A stretch of DNA of 49,568 nt from Tissierellia bacterium (GTDB lineage: Bacteria; Bacillota; Clostridia; Tissierellales; Peptoniphilaceae). Below are positions 34,762-42,286 of the stretch, piece by piece. Every line of letters starts with the position of its first letter. Position 1 is the stretch's first letter. The position numbers and the translations under genes were made by a program. The notes beneath the pieces are model-generated. The model was not told the origin of the DNA and did no database searches. It saw nothing but the letters and a program-made list of their open reading frames with translations. The stretch covers positions 1-49,568 of the forward strand of contig JAUNVC010000010.1 in NCBI GenBank assembly GCA_030537875.1. Reading direction: 5' to 3'.

Positions 34762-35626
34762 AATCTATCACCCCTCCCGGACCAGGGAAATTTTAGAACA
34801 ATGGAATCTCATGTTGAAGAAAAGTTTGGGTCAAAACTTTTTAATTGATGGCAATATATTGGAGAACATTGCCATGGAAGGAGAGGTTGGGCCGGGAGAT
34901 GTTATATTGGAAGTGGGACCGGGAATCGGCTCACTCACCGAAGAGCTTCTGTTGCGAGGAGCCTATGTGCGTTCAATTGAGCTCGACCAGAGATTGTATC
35001 CCGTGCTGGAAGAGAATCTCTCTTCTTTTGAAAGGTTCCAGTTGATCCGTGGCGATGCGACGGAGAAGGAAATTTTTGAAATGGGAGCACTGGGTGATGG
35101 GCATATGGCCCAAAAATTCATTGCCAATCTGCCCTATGTAGTCACAGCACCCCTTTTAGAGCGGATTTTTATGAGTGAAGCACCCTTTCAACGAGCTGTA
35201 ATTATGGTTCAAAGGGAAGTGGCAAAACGAATGATAGCAAAACCTGGAGATGCGGAATACTCTTCTCTATCCGTCTTTGTATCCTATTGTAGCAAGGCTA
35301 GGGAGGCCTTCACCGTAAAGGCGGGATCATTTTTTCCAAGGCCCAAGGTAGAATCCACGGTGGTGGTCTTAGATACTATACAAAAACCCACCCATGTTGG
35401 GGAATTTATGAAAGTGGTTCACGGTGCTTTTGGAATGCGTCGGAAGACCGTTTTAAATGCTCTTTCCATGGGATTGGATATGGCAAAAGACAATGTACAA
35501 TCCATATTGGAAGAAGCGGAAATTTCTCCTAGTGCACGAGCAGAAGAACTGGGTCTAGAAGATTTTCAAAGATTGTATGAAAAAATGACCAAAGAAGGGA
35601 GTTGTTATGACAGCGGAATATTTTGA
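34754..35626 (+). CDS. rsmA: 16S rRNA (adenine1518/1519-N6) dimethyltransferase
   Basis: A 290-residue enzyme (also named KsgA) that dimethylates two adjacent adenines near the 3' end of 16S rRNA using SAM. The ATG at 34754 overlaps the end of rnmV; the open frame to 34694 is only its continuation inside rnmV. Motifs are KKSLGQNFLIDGNIL, the SAM loop ILEVGPGIGSLTEELL, IELDQRLYPVLEENL, and the catalytic NLPYVVTAPLLERI (NxPY). The C-terminal helical domain with FGMRRKTVLNAL is complete. Its last 20 bases overlap the ArsR gene. Confidence 0.96.
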   Translation: MNRIYHPSRTREILEQWNLMLKKSLGQNFLIDGNILENIAMEGEVGPGDVILEVGPGIGSLTEELLLRGAYVRSIELDQRLYPVLEENLSSFERFQLIRGDATEKEIFEMGALGDGHMAQKFIANLPYVVTAPLLERIFMSEAPFQRAVIMVQREVAKRMIAKPGDAEYSSLSVFVSYCSKAREAFTVKAGSFFPRPKVESTVVVLDTIQKPTHVGEFMKVVHGAFGMRRKTVLNALSMGLDMAKDNVQSILEEAEISPSARAEELGLEDFQRLYEKMTKEGSCYDSGIF

Positions 35627-35933
35627 TTTATTGGGAACGGAAGGACTTAGAATTTTGGGAGATTTATTTAAATCCATGGGAGAGCCATCTCGACTGAAAA
35701 TTTTAGATCACCTGAGCTATGGAGAACATTGTGTAAATGAACTTGCGGAACTGACAGAACTGTCCCAGTCTCTCGTCAGTCACCACTTGCGGTTGCTGCG
35801 CAACATTGGAGTGGTCAAGGCCCATAGACAGGGGCGGCAGGTGTATTACTCCTTGGATGATGATCACATTTTAAATATATTCCTCCAAGGGAAGGATCAC
35901 ATCAAACATATGCACTTAAACGAAGATGAATAA
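35607..35933 (+). CDS. ArsR/SmtB-family metal-responsive repressor (CzrA-like alpha-5 site)
   Basis: A 108-residue winged-helix protein: FKSMGEPSRLKILDHL, VNELAELTELSQSLVSHHLRLLRNIGVV (recognition region) and AHRQGRQVYYSLD (wing). The last helix has Asp-x-His, ten residues, His-x-x-His (DDHILNIFLQGKDHIKH), which is the spacing of the alpha-5 zinc/cobalt site of CzrA/SmtB/NmtR. It is therefore probably a zinc- or cobalt-sensing repressor. No metal exporter gene is adjacent, so its target is either itself, the redox genes that follow, or a distant locus. It overlaps rsmA by 20 bases. Confidence 0.88.
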   Translation: MTAEYFDLLGTEGLRILGDLFKSMGEPSRLKILDHLSYGEHCVNELAELTELSQSLVSHHLRLLRNIGVVKAHRQGRQVYYSLDDDHILNIFLQGKDHIKHMHLNEDE

Positions 35934-35993
35934 ATTGTTTTAAATCTATAGATTGGGGTATATGTAAGAAGAAGTAAAGAAGGAGGTATGACT

Positions 35994-36224
35994 ATGAAAA
36001 ATGTGATTATTTATACTTCAGATAGTTGTCAATTTTGCCACATGGCAAAGGACTTTTTGAAGGAACACAACGTAGAATACACAGAAAAAAACATCAGTCA
36101 AGATAAGGAAGCCATGTTGGAATTAAGAGAAAAAGGATTCACCGGTGTACCCCTTATCATGGTGGATGATGAAACCATTTATGGGTTTGATCAAGACAAA
36201 TTGGAAAAGGCGTTGGATCTATAA
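35994..36224 (+). CDS. Glutaredoxin-like protein
   Basis: A 76-residue thioredoxin-fold protein starting MKNVIIYTSDSCQFCHMAK, with the CxxC redox site (C-Q-F-C at about residues 11-14) and the cis-Pro segment TGVPLIMVDD. It resembles NrdH/YruB-type glutaredoxins, which use thiol-disulphide exchange. Two ATGs are possible; 35988 touches the AAGGAGG site, whereas 35994 lies seven bases from it, so the latter is chosen. It shares one base with the following gene. Confidence 0.92.
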   Translation: MKNVIIYTSDSCQFCHMAKDFLKEHNVEYTEKNISQDKEAMLELREKGFTGVPLIMVDDETIYGFDQDKLEKALDL

Positions 36225-36409
36225 TGATAGACAAGGACATGTATATTTGCGAGCTAATCCAGCTTAAGCCCGAAGCGGCCTACTTATTGATGAGTTATGG
36301 AATGGCTTGTATTGGTTGTCCTGCTAGCCAAATGGAAACCATTGAAGAAGCTTGTATGGTCCATGGAATTAACATGGATCGATTATTGGAAGATTTGAAT
36401 CGTTTATAA
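36224..36409 (+). CDS. DUF1858-domain protein
   Basis: A 61-residue protein that is essentially one DUF1858 domain: a predicted helical fold with CIGCPASQMETIEEACMVHG, where the CxxC could bind a metal or take part in redox exchange. The family is common in anaerobes and often sits next to or is fused with redox or [Fe-S] proteins; its biochemical role is not established. It starts inside the glutaredoxin stop codon (TAATG), which argues for coupled expression. Confidence 0.9.
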   Translation: MIDKDMYICELIQLKPEAAYLLMSYGMACIGCPASQMETIEEACMVHGINMDRLLEDLNRL

Positions 36410-36428
36410 CTCCCTCCGGGGAGTTTTT
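36408..36428 (+). terminator. Intrinsic terminator after the DUF1858 gene
   Basis: AACTCCC/GGGAGTT stem (36408-36414 with 36419-36425) and T-run. It ends the metG-to-DUF1858 transcript. Confidence 0.88.
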
Positions 36429-36563
36429 CCATGGGAATTTTTAAATATACACAAAAAATATCAATACACCCCATAGGTCAAGCCTATAGAAAAACTCCGT
36501 TTAAAAAGGTGCTTAGCGTTGCAAGAACTGATTGTCACAGGGTTTAGCTTATTATTTTAAGCC

Positions 36564-36592
36564 TTGACAAATCATCACAAATGTGATATTAT
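36564..36592 (+). promoter_or_regulatory. Strong SigA-type promoter of veg
   Basis: TTGACA (36564-36569), 17 bases, TATTAT (36587-36592). The veg promoter is also very strong in Bacillus. Confidence 0.88.
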
Positions 36593-36633
36593 AGTAAAGA
36601 AGACAATTACAATGTGGGAAGGAGAGATTTCCT

Positions 36634-36867
36634 ATGCAACGAGTAGAAGATATTAAGAGAAGTTTGGCAGACTTGGTTGGCCAAGAGGTCAACATTGAGG
36701 CAGATCGTGGACGAAATAAGAGTATGGAAACAATAGGAAAAATCGCGAATACCTATCCTGGAGTATTTACGGTGGAGGTATCCTTTGGTTCCGAATCCAG
36801 TGGAATTGTCAGTTATTCATACACAGATGTATTATGTGAAAAAGTTAAAATAACACCACTTAGCTAA
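36634..36867 (+). CDS. veg: Veg protein
   Basis: A 77-residue protein matching Veg: VEDIKRSLADLVGQEVNIEADRGRNKSMETIGKI, cut here at VGQEV, followed by TYPGVFTVEV and YSYTDVLCEKV. The fold is a small SH3-like barrel; in Bacillus subtilis Veg stimulates biofilm gene expression. Position between rsmA and ispE is conserved with Bacillus, though yabG and sspF are not here. AAGGAG precedes the ATG and a strong terminator follows, so it is a single-gene unit. Confidence 0.93.
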   Translation: MQRVEDIKRSLADLVGQEVNIEADRGRNKSMETIGKIANTYPGVFTVEVSFGSESSGIVSYSYTDVLCEKVKITPLS

Positions 36868-36893
36868 AGAATCGAGGTTCGATTCTTTTTTTT
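36866..36893 (+). terminator. Intrinsic terminator after veg
   Basis: Stem AGAATCGA/TCGATTCT (36868-36875 with 36879-36886) extended by A-T pairs, GGT loop and a long T-run. It begins in the stop codon. Confidence 0.92.
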
Positions 36894-36920
36894 GTAAATT
36901 TCTTTTCTTTTTGGTATAAT
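36892..36920 (+). promoter_or_regulatory. SigA-type promoter of ispE
   Basis: TTGTAA (36892-36897), 17 bases, TATAAT (36915-36920) with an extended TGG just before the -10. It starts inside the T-run of the veg terminator. Confidence 0.8.
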
Positions 36921-36947
36921 GAAATCAATATCAAATTTGGAGTATCT

Positions 36948-37706
36948 ATGAAAGAAATTTGCAAGGCGAAACTCAATTTGGATCTTCGCGTTATTGCTAA
37001 GAGAGAAGACGGATATCATCAGTTGGTGACCACCATGAGTGAAATCAACATAGGAGATGTTTTAACTGTTCTCCCTGCGACGGAGGATCGATTTATCTGT
37101 GACCTTCCCTCCATTGCTGAGGATAATTTGGTGATGAAAGCACTTCTTTTGCTACGCCAGATTCGAAAGGTTCCACCTCTCCACATTATATTGGAGAAAA
37201 AAATTCCAATCGCCAGTGGCATGGGTGGGGGTTCGAGTAATGCAGCCACTTTTCTTTCCATGGTCAATCGAGAATTTTCCCTGGCATTGACCAAAGAGGA
37301 ACTGGAAACTTTGGCCGTCCAACTTGGTATGGATGTGACATTCTTTCTATACGGAGGATTGGTGCGAGCAGAAGGCCGAGGAGAGCTTCTATTCCCCTTG
37401 GAGGGCAAGATGGGTCACGCCTTGGTGGTGTATCGTGTGCCATCTTCTTCTAAAGAAGTTTACGAGGCTTTGACGGAGGAGGACATCCAAAGAGACTGTT
37501 CCAATACCCTATGGGATGTGGCATTACGAATCAATCCAAAATTGAGAGAGTTTTCTACAGAGCTACAAAGGCTCGATCCTCGCTTTACAATGAGCGGGGC
37601 CGGTGGATCCTTTTTCCTTTTGGATCATGATCTGGAAACATTGGAAAAGTACAAGACAAAAATCGATGCTCCTTTCCGAGAAATTGTGGAGTTGAAACTA
37701 CCGTAA
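36948..37706 (+). CDS. ispE: 4-diphosphocytidyl-2-C-methyl-D-erythritol kinase
   Basis: A 252-residue GHMP kinase that phosphorylates CDP-ME in the methylerythritol phosphate route to isoprenoids. Visible are AKLNLDLRVIAKREDGYHQL (motif 1), the ATP loop PIASGMGGGSSNAATFL (motif 2) and MSGAGGSFFLL (motif 3, usually MSGSGxTxF). At 252 residues it is shorter than the common 280-300, mainly in the C-terminal half. Only a weak GGAG precedes the ATG. A membrane protein gene follows 10 bases on. Confidence 0.92.
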   Translation: MKEICKAKLNLDLRVIAKREDGYHQLVTTMSEINIGDVLTVLPATEDRFICDLPSIAEDNLVMKALLLLRQIRKVPPLHIILEKKIPIASGMGGGSSNAATFLSMVNREFSLALTKEELETLAVQLGMDVTFFLYGGLVRAEGRGELLFPLEGKMGHALVVYRVPSSSKEVYEALTEEDIQRDCSNTLWDVALRINPKLREFSTELQRLDPRFTMSGAGGSFFLLDHDLETLEKYKTKIDAPFREIVELKLP

Positions 37707-37716
37707 GAGGTGAAGT

Positions 37717-38403
37717 ATGGTCGTTGTTTTCTTGTTCATCAAAGCTATTTTTGCCATTGTCTATTTAACGGGACTCATTATGATGGCCAATTATTTTTTC
37801 AAAAAGTCCTATGGTAATGGATTATACAATTTAAGTGGGATGTTGACCGTTGTGGGAATTGTTCTTACGGGGCAAGTTTTTATTTGCCGTGCCTATGCCC
37901 TCTTTACAAAAAGCGAACGATCCCTTCATGTCTTGGGATGGAGCCGCATGGGGTTTGTATTATTCTTTATTCTGTTGAACTTATTTAGTTATTATATGTA
38001 TATTCAGGCCTTTCAAAAAAAGAGATATCAGCAGCAGCAAAATATTATCTTGGCTTTGGGGCTGATCGCCGGTATTCTTACCGTGCTACCGCAAAACGAT
38101 TACTACAAGGTTTCTCCGGGAATGTTGATGCCCACATTGAGAGCCATTCCTTCCATATTGATGGGACTCTATGTCTCATTGATTTTATTGATGGATGGAT
38201 ATTATAAACGAAATGCCGATTTTCAAAAATATGCCGCATTGCTGGCAGCGGTACAAGTAGTTCATATGGTATATGCTTTTATTTTAAAGGCAGACGCTCG
38301 AAAAGAATTTGTCATCTTTGCCATGATATGTTTGCTCTTTATACTTATGGTGCGAATTTTTTATCGTAAACTCGCCATTCATAATGCCTTGGACCGTTTC
38401 TAA
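37717..38403 (+). CDS. Multi-pass membrane protein of unknown function
   Basis: A 228-residue protein with six or seven membrane segments spread from residue 2 to about 215. Polar loops contain a QKKRYQQQQ stretch (about residue 95) and a KADARKEF loop. I recognise no family motif. It follows ispE by 10 bases with AGAGGTGAAG before the ATG, so the two are probably one transcript, ending at the terminator at 38402. No functional link to isoprenoids can be read from it. Confidence 0.8.
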   Translation: MVVVFLFIKAIFAIVYLTGLIMMANYFFKKSYGNGLYNLSGMLTVVGIVLTGQVFICRAYALFTKSERSLHVLGWSRMGFVLFFILLNLFSYYMYIQAFQKKRYQQQQNIILALGLIAGILTVLPQNDYYKVSPGMLMPTLRAIPSILMGLYVSLILLMDGYYKRNADFQKYAALLAAVQVVHMVYAFILKADARKEFVIFAMICLLFILMVRIFYRKLAIHNALDRF

Positions 38404-38423
38404 GACCTGGATAGGTCTTTTTT
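38402..38423 (+). terminator. Intrinsic terminator after the ispE unit
   Basis: AAGACCT-GGAT-AGGTCTT followed by T-run. Confidence 0.9.
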
Positions 38424-38487
38424 ATTGGGACGGGTCCGCATTAGTCTATGGCGGGACAGTCCCGTAAAGGTTCATAAGGGAATGCTC

Positions 38488-38513
38488 GTTTAAAACGATT
38501 CTTTTTGGGGTAG
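38488..38513 (+). promoter_or_regulatory. Possible SigB-type (general stress) promoter
   Basis: GTTTAA (38488-38493), 14 bases, GGGTAG (38508-38513) matches the SigB consensus GTTTAA-N12-15-GGGTAT at all but the last base. It lies about 35 bases before a stress-type membrane protein gene. A short dyad CGGGAC-A-GTCCCG is at 38452-38464. No good SigA promoter is visible here. Confidence 0.45.
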
Positions 38514-38546
38514 GAATAAAATACCAATATAAAGGAGGTAAAGTAT

Positions 38547-38798
38547 ATGGGTATATTATACGCACTTATTATCGGAGGCTTGGCCGGATGGATCGCCTCT
38601 CTTATCATGAAAACAGACCATAAGATGGGTCTTCTTGCCAACATCATCGCAGGTATCGTCGGGGGAGCCCTCGGTGGCTGGATCCTCGGTTTACTCAAGA
38701 TAAAACCAGAAGGCGCTTGGTACTACGATCTACTCGTAGGTGTTTTTGGTGCCGTTGTCCTCATTGCAATTATCAATGCAATCATGAAGAGAAAATAA
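38547..38798 (+). CDS. GlsB/YeaQ/YmgE-family stress membrane protein
   Basis: An 83-residue protein with three membrane segments, rich in Gly, Ala and Ile: ALIIGGLAGWIASLIMK, the conserved ANIIAGIVGGALGGWILGLL and LLVGVFGAVVLIAIINAI. This is the transglycosylase-associated/GlsB family, small inner-membrane proteins induced by stress in several bacteria, with unknown mechanism. AAGGAGG precedes the ATG. The candidate SigB-like promoter fits its family. pta begins one base after its stop, so they are likely co-transcribed. Confidence 0.9.
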   Translation: MGILYALIIGGLAGWIASLIMKTDHKMGLLANIIAGIVGGALGGWILGLLKIKPEGAWYYDLLVGVFGAVVLIAIINAIMKRK

Positions 38799-38799
38799 A

Positions 38800-39750
38800 A
38801 TGCACTTAATCGAAGAGATCAAACAAAAACTAAAGGGGAAGAACATTTCCATTGTGCTTCCCGAAGGGGAAGATGAGCGAGTGGTGAAAGCCGCTCGCCT
38901 CCTTCATGATGAGGGCATTGTACGTCCCATCCTCTTAAAGAAGAAAGAAGATTCCATTTCTTTGGATTCTGATTTTGAGGTCATTGACATCGATGGATAT
39001 GACATAGAACCTCTTGTGGAAGCTTTTGTGGAGCGCCGAAAGGGGAAAATCGATGCAGATGGTGCAAGAAAGTTACTTAGGGAAGATTCCAATTATTTTG
39101 GTACCATGCTCGTGTTCACAGGCAAGGCCCATGGATTGGTCAGCGGTGCCAATCATTCCACCGCCGCTACCGTACGGCCGGCCCTTCAGATTATTAAGAT
39201 GAAGAGTCCCTTTAAGAAAACCAGTGGTGTTTTTGTAATGATGAAGGGAGAGGAGCGACTTCTTTTCTCCGATTGTGCCATTAACATAGCACCAACTTCT
39301 GAAGATTTGGCGGAGAATGCTCTTTTGTCTTATGAAACTGCCAAGACCTTTGGGATTGATGAACCTCGCGTGGCTTTATTATCTTTTTCTACCAAGGGAA
39401 GCGCTGAAAGTGAAGAAACCCTTCGGGTGGCTGAAGCGCTACAAATGGTGCGGGAGAGAGCACCAGAAATGTTGGTGGACGGAGAGATGCAGTTTGATGC
39501 GGCCTACGTTCCCTCTGTTGGCAAGAAAAAAGCCCCCGATTCACCCGTGGCAGGAAAGGCCAATGTGTTTGTATTTCCTTCCCTAGAGGCAGGAAACATT
39601 GGATATAAGATTGCCCAGAGAATGGGTGGCTATGAAGCCATTGGACCTATTTTGCAGGGGTTGAACTATCCCGTCAATGATCTTTCCAGAGGTTGCTCTG
39701 TGGAAGATATTGTAGGTCTTGTATATTTGACGGCAAGTCAGGCGCTATAA
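38800..39750 (+). CDS. pta: Phosphate acetyltransferase
   Basis: A 316-residue enzyme converting acetyl-CoA and phosphate to acetyl phosphate and CoA, used with acetate kinase to make ATP. Signatures are SIVLPEGEDERVVKAARLL, GMxxGANHSTAATVRPALQ in the form GLVSGANHSTAATVRP, VFVMMKGEERLLFSDCAINI, LSFSTKGSAESE, DGEMQFDAAYVP and ANVFVFPSLEAGNIGYKIAQR. Phosphate butyryltransferase is related but usually differs in the N-terminal and HSTA regions. No acetate kinase gene is adjacent. The ribosome binding site is weak (AGAG), so translation probably depends on the gene just upstream. Confidence 0.93.
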   Translation: MHLIEEIKQKLKGKNISIVLPEGEDERVVKAARLLHDEGIVRPILLKKKEDSISLDSDFEVIDIDGYDIEPLVEAFVERRKGKIDADGARKLLREDSNYFGTMLVFTGKAHGLVSGANHSTAATVRPALQIIKMKSPFKKTSGVFVMMKGEERLLFSDCAINIAPTSEDLAENALLSYETAKTFGIDEPRVALLSFSTKGSAESEETLRVAEALQMVRERAPEMLVDGEMQFDAAYVPSVGKKKAPDSPVAGKANVFVFPSLEAGNIGYKIAQRMGGYEAIGPILQGLNYPVNDLSRGCSVEDIVGLVYLTASQAL

Positions 39751-39764
39751 AAGTGTAATACTAT

Positions 39765-39790
39765 AAATCGCTCGTAAGAGCGGTTTTTTA
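39765..39790 (+). terminator. Intrinsic terminator after pta
   Basis: AAATCGCTC-GTAA-GAGCGGTTT with T-run; one G-T pair in the stem. Confidence 0.88.
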
Positions 39791-39816
39791 TTGGCTATCA
39801 ATAGGAGTGCTGAAAT

Positions 39817-39838
39817 AAAAAAGAGCTTTCGCTCTTTT
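39817..39838 (-). terminator. Intrinsic terminator of the ung operon
   Basis: AAAAGAGC-TTTC-GCTCTTTT, overlapping the stop codon of the YitT-family gene; on the minus strand it is followed by T residues. Confidence 0.82.
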
Positions 39839-40739
39839 AAGCAATATCTCCTCGACGGAATCCTCGGCCTCGTACTTCCACAATATCGCTGATTCCAATG
39901 AAAGCTTCTCCGTCGATGTTTGATATGATTTCTTTCACTTTTGAAATTTCCCTAGTGCGTAGGACCATGTAGAGCACTTCTGTTGGTGCACCACTCCATC
40001 CTCCTTTTCCCTCAATGACCGTCACACCACGACTCATACCCATGGTGATGGCCTTTGCTATGTCCGATGCACGGTGAGAGATGATGATGGCACTTTTGGT
40101 GTCACCTACTCCCATTTGGATGCGGTCCAATACTTTATAGCTGATGAACATGGCAATGATGGTATAGGCTCCTTTTGCCGGTCCAAACAGGATGGATGCG
40201 ATACAGATGACGATGCCATTCAAGCTAAGGAGTGCATTTCCAATTTGCATATTATATTTCTTTTTCATCACAGCTGCCACGATGTCAAACCCACCTTGAC
40301 AACATCCGTTTTTAAATAGGATTCCCATGCTGGATCCCACTATGACTGCACCTATGACCGCCGATAACATGGGATCTTCTAAAAATAGAAAGCGACGGAT
40401 ATCTCGAAAGACAATCATGGAAAGGGATTGTACAATGATGGATATGAAGGCATAGGTGAGAAATTTTTTATTGAGTTCTTTCAATCCAAAGATAAAGAGG
40501 GGGATGTTGAGAAGAAAGACCATGATACCGGCAGAAATTCCGGTGAGGTATTGAATCATGATAGATATTCCCCCAATTCCTCCAGAGAGAAAGCGGTGGC
40601 CAGTGTAAAAGATGTTGACCCCCAAAGAAAAGAGTAGATTTCCCAAGACAATGGCCAGTAACTTTCTTCGCATTTCATAGCGACTGCCAAAGTATTTTAG
40701 GAAGAGGGGATTGGATGTATAGTAAATTCTAGATTCCAT
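39837..40739 (-). CDS. YitT-family membrane protein (DUF161/DUF2179)
   Basis: A 300-residue protein with five or six membrane helices and a C-terminal soluble domain. The N-terminal half holds the SGGIGGISIMIQYLTGIS segment typical of YitT proteins, and CCQGGFDIVAAVMKKKYNM. The last 80 residues (SHRASDIAKAITMGMSRGVTVIEGKGGWSG) are a DUF2179 domain. The substrate of the family is not known. The start overlaps the upstream hydrolase by 11 bases and lacks a clear ribosome binding site, which suggests coupling; an internal ATG at about 40675 is a less likely alternative. Confidence 0.9.
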   Translation of the reverse strand: MESRIYYTSNPLFLKYFGSRYEMRRKLLAIVLGNLLFSLGVNIFYTGHRFLSGGIGGISIMIQYLTGISAGIMVFLLNIPLFIFGLKELNKKFLTYAFISIIVQSLSMIVFRDIRRFLFLEDPMLSAVIGAVIVGSSMGILFKNGCCQGGFDIVAAVMKKKYNMQIGNALLSLNGIVICIASILFGPAKGAYTIIAMFISYKVLDRIQMGVGDTKSAIIISHRASDIAKAITMGMSRGVTVIEGKGGWSGAPTEVLYMVLRTREISKVKEIISNIDGEAFIGISDIVEVRGRGFRRGDIA

Positions 40740-41499
40740 AGTTTTCTACATTTCTCCGTTCTAAGAACATGCCCGTGACTCGCAGTGCTGTGAGGGTTAA
40801 TGCGTGGCCGGCATGGTCAATGATGAGGTGTTGGAGTAGGGATTTATCTTTATAATAGGTGCGGAGGGCCTGTAGCACGTCCACATTGAATTGACAGGGG
40901 ACGATTCGATCATCCTCTCCATCGACCAAGAGGATGGGTCGATTTTCCAATCTCGAAATATGGTCGGCGGGACTATAGTATTGGATGCGTTGGTTTACCT
41001 CTGCTTGTTTGTTCTCATCCCAGTGATTGTTTTTACAAAAGTATGTGTTTAATGCCCTGAAATCCAAAGACCCATTGTAGCAAACCAGTTTTCCTATGGG
41101 GCTTTTGATGAAGACTCCGGCTGCTACCATGGCTCCCATGGAGTGACCGGAGAAGACGATCTTTTGGGGATGGATGCCCTTCTTTTCCACAAGATAGTTG
41201 ATGAGGTTGGGGCTTTCTGTGATAGAGGATATGACCACATCCCAAAATTTTTCATCCGGTGCATCAAAGTTGAGTTTTAATTCATGACTCCTATGGCCAT
41301 GTCCTTTTTGTTCATAGACGAGGACGAGATAGCCCATGGATGCCAGAAGTCGTCCATAAAATAAGGAGTCATTTCGACTGGAGGAATATCCGTGATAATA
41401 TACCACTGCCTCCGTGGGTGTATGAATCATGGGTGATAGTTCTGTTACAGTCACTCCAGCAATATCGATATCGATTTCGATCAATCCTTGAAAATTCAT
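40729..41499 (-). CDS. Alpha/beta hydrolase
   Basis: A 256-residue serine hydrolase of the alpha/beta fold. The catalytic elements are the oxyanion strand VVYYHGYSSSRND, the nucleophile elbow FSGHSMGAMV (Ser in GHSMG), the acid in LVDGEDDRIVP and the His in IDHAGHALTL near the end. The EQKGHGHRSHEL segment resembles monoacylglycerol-lipase-like lysophospholipases. AAGGAGG lies seven bases before the ATG. It is the middle gene of ung-hydrolase-YitT. The substrate is unknown. Confidence 0.87.
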   Translation of the reverse strand: MNFQGLIEIDIDIAGVTVTELSPMIHTPTEAVVYYHGYSSSRNDSLFYGRLLASMGYLVLVYEQKGHGHRSHELKLNFDAPDEKFWDVVISSITESPNLINYLVEKKGIHPQKIVFSGHSMGAMVAAGVFIKSPIGKLVCYNGSLDFRALNTYFCKNNHWDENKQAEVNQRIQYYSPADHISRLENRPILLVDGEDDRIVPCQFNVDVLQALRTYYKDKSLLQHLIIDHAGHALTLTALRVTGMFLERRNVENYGI

Positions 41500-41508
41500 A
41501 GCGCCTCC

Positions 41509-42168
41509 TTATAATTGAAATTGAATAGGGGATTGTCCCTGTGATTTTAGCCAATGGTTGATACGAGAAAAGATTTTACTTCCAAAGAATCCTCGATGAG
41601 CGGAAAAGGGAGATGGATGGGCGGAAGAAAAAATTGTGTGGGGAGGATGAATTAGCGGTTTTTTTCCACCGGCAAAAGCACCCCACAAAACAAAGAGGAC
41701 GGGCGTTTCTTTTTGATTGAGAGCTGAGATGATTTGATCGGTGAACTGTTCCCATTGAAGATGTTTGTGGCTCATGGCTTCCCCTTTTCGAACGGAAAGG
41801 CCAGCGTTTAAGAGTAGCATTCCCTGTCTTGCCCAAGGCGTTAGATCTGTTTTTGTGTTGAGGATCCCCAGGTCATCTTCCAGCTCTTTGAAGATGTTTC
41901 TAAGACTGGGGGGCATTTTTTGTCCATTGTTCACACTAAAGGAAAGGCCATTGGCCATCCCCGGTGTGTGATAGGGATCTTGTCCCAAAAGAACCACCCT
42001 TGTGTCGGCGTAGGAAGTGAGTTTCAACGCTCGAAAGACCTGCTCTCTGGGTGGAAAACAGGTAAAATCTGTGTACTCACGATGTAATTTTTCGATCAGT
42101 TCTTGGAAATAGTTTGATTCCAAGGTTTTTTCTAAAATTGTGTCCCAATCATTACCAATAAATGTCAT
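41509..42168 (-). CDS. ung: Uracil-DNA glycosylase
   Basis: A 219-residue family 1 uracil-DNA glycosylase, which removes uracil from DNA at the start of base excision repair. The water-activating motif is VLLGQDPYHTPGMANGLSFSV (catalytic Asp in GQDPYH), the uracil-binding strand is TPVLFVLWGAFAGGKK, and the minor-groove loop is HPSPFSAHRGFFGSK. Length and motifs are typical. It has its own promoter (42185-42213), GAGGTGACAC before the ATG, and heads the three-gene minus-strand unit. Confidence 0.96.
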   Translation of the reverse strand: MTFIGNDWDTILEKTLESNYFQELIEKLHREYTDFTCFPPREQVFRALKLTSYADTRVVLLGQDPYHTPGMANGLSFSVNNGQKMPPSLRNIFKELEDDLGILNTKTDLTPWARQGMLLLNAGLSVRKGEAMSHKHLQWEQFTDQIISALNQKETPVLFVLWGAFAGGKKPLIHPPHTIFSSAHPSPFSAHRGFFGSKIFSRINHWLKSQGQSPIQFQL

Positions 42169-42184
42169 GTGTCACCTCATCTGT

Positions 42185-42213
42185 ATCATAGCATAGGGAA
42201 AATTCAGTTGCAA
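42185..42213 (-). promoter_or_regulatory. SigA-type promoter of ung
   Basis: On the minus strand: TTGCAA (42208-42213), 17 bases, TATGAT (42185-42190). Just to the right, a plus-strand TATAAT with extended TGT (about 42247-42255) is the likely start of the following plus-strand unit. Confidence 0.78.
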
Positions 42214-42286
42214 GACGAAGTTCTTTTATGGTTATTTTTTCAGAAAACTGTTATAATGTTAGGGAAGAGTTAGAAGGGAGGCGAAA

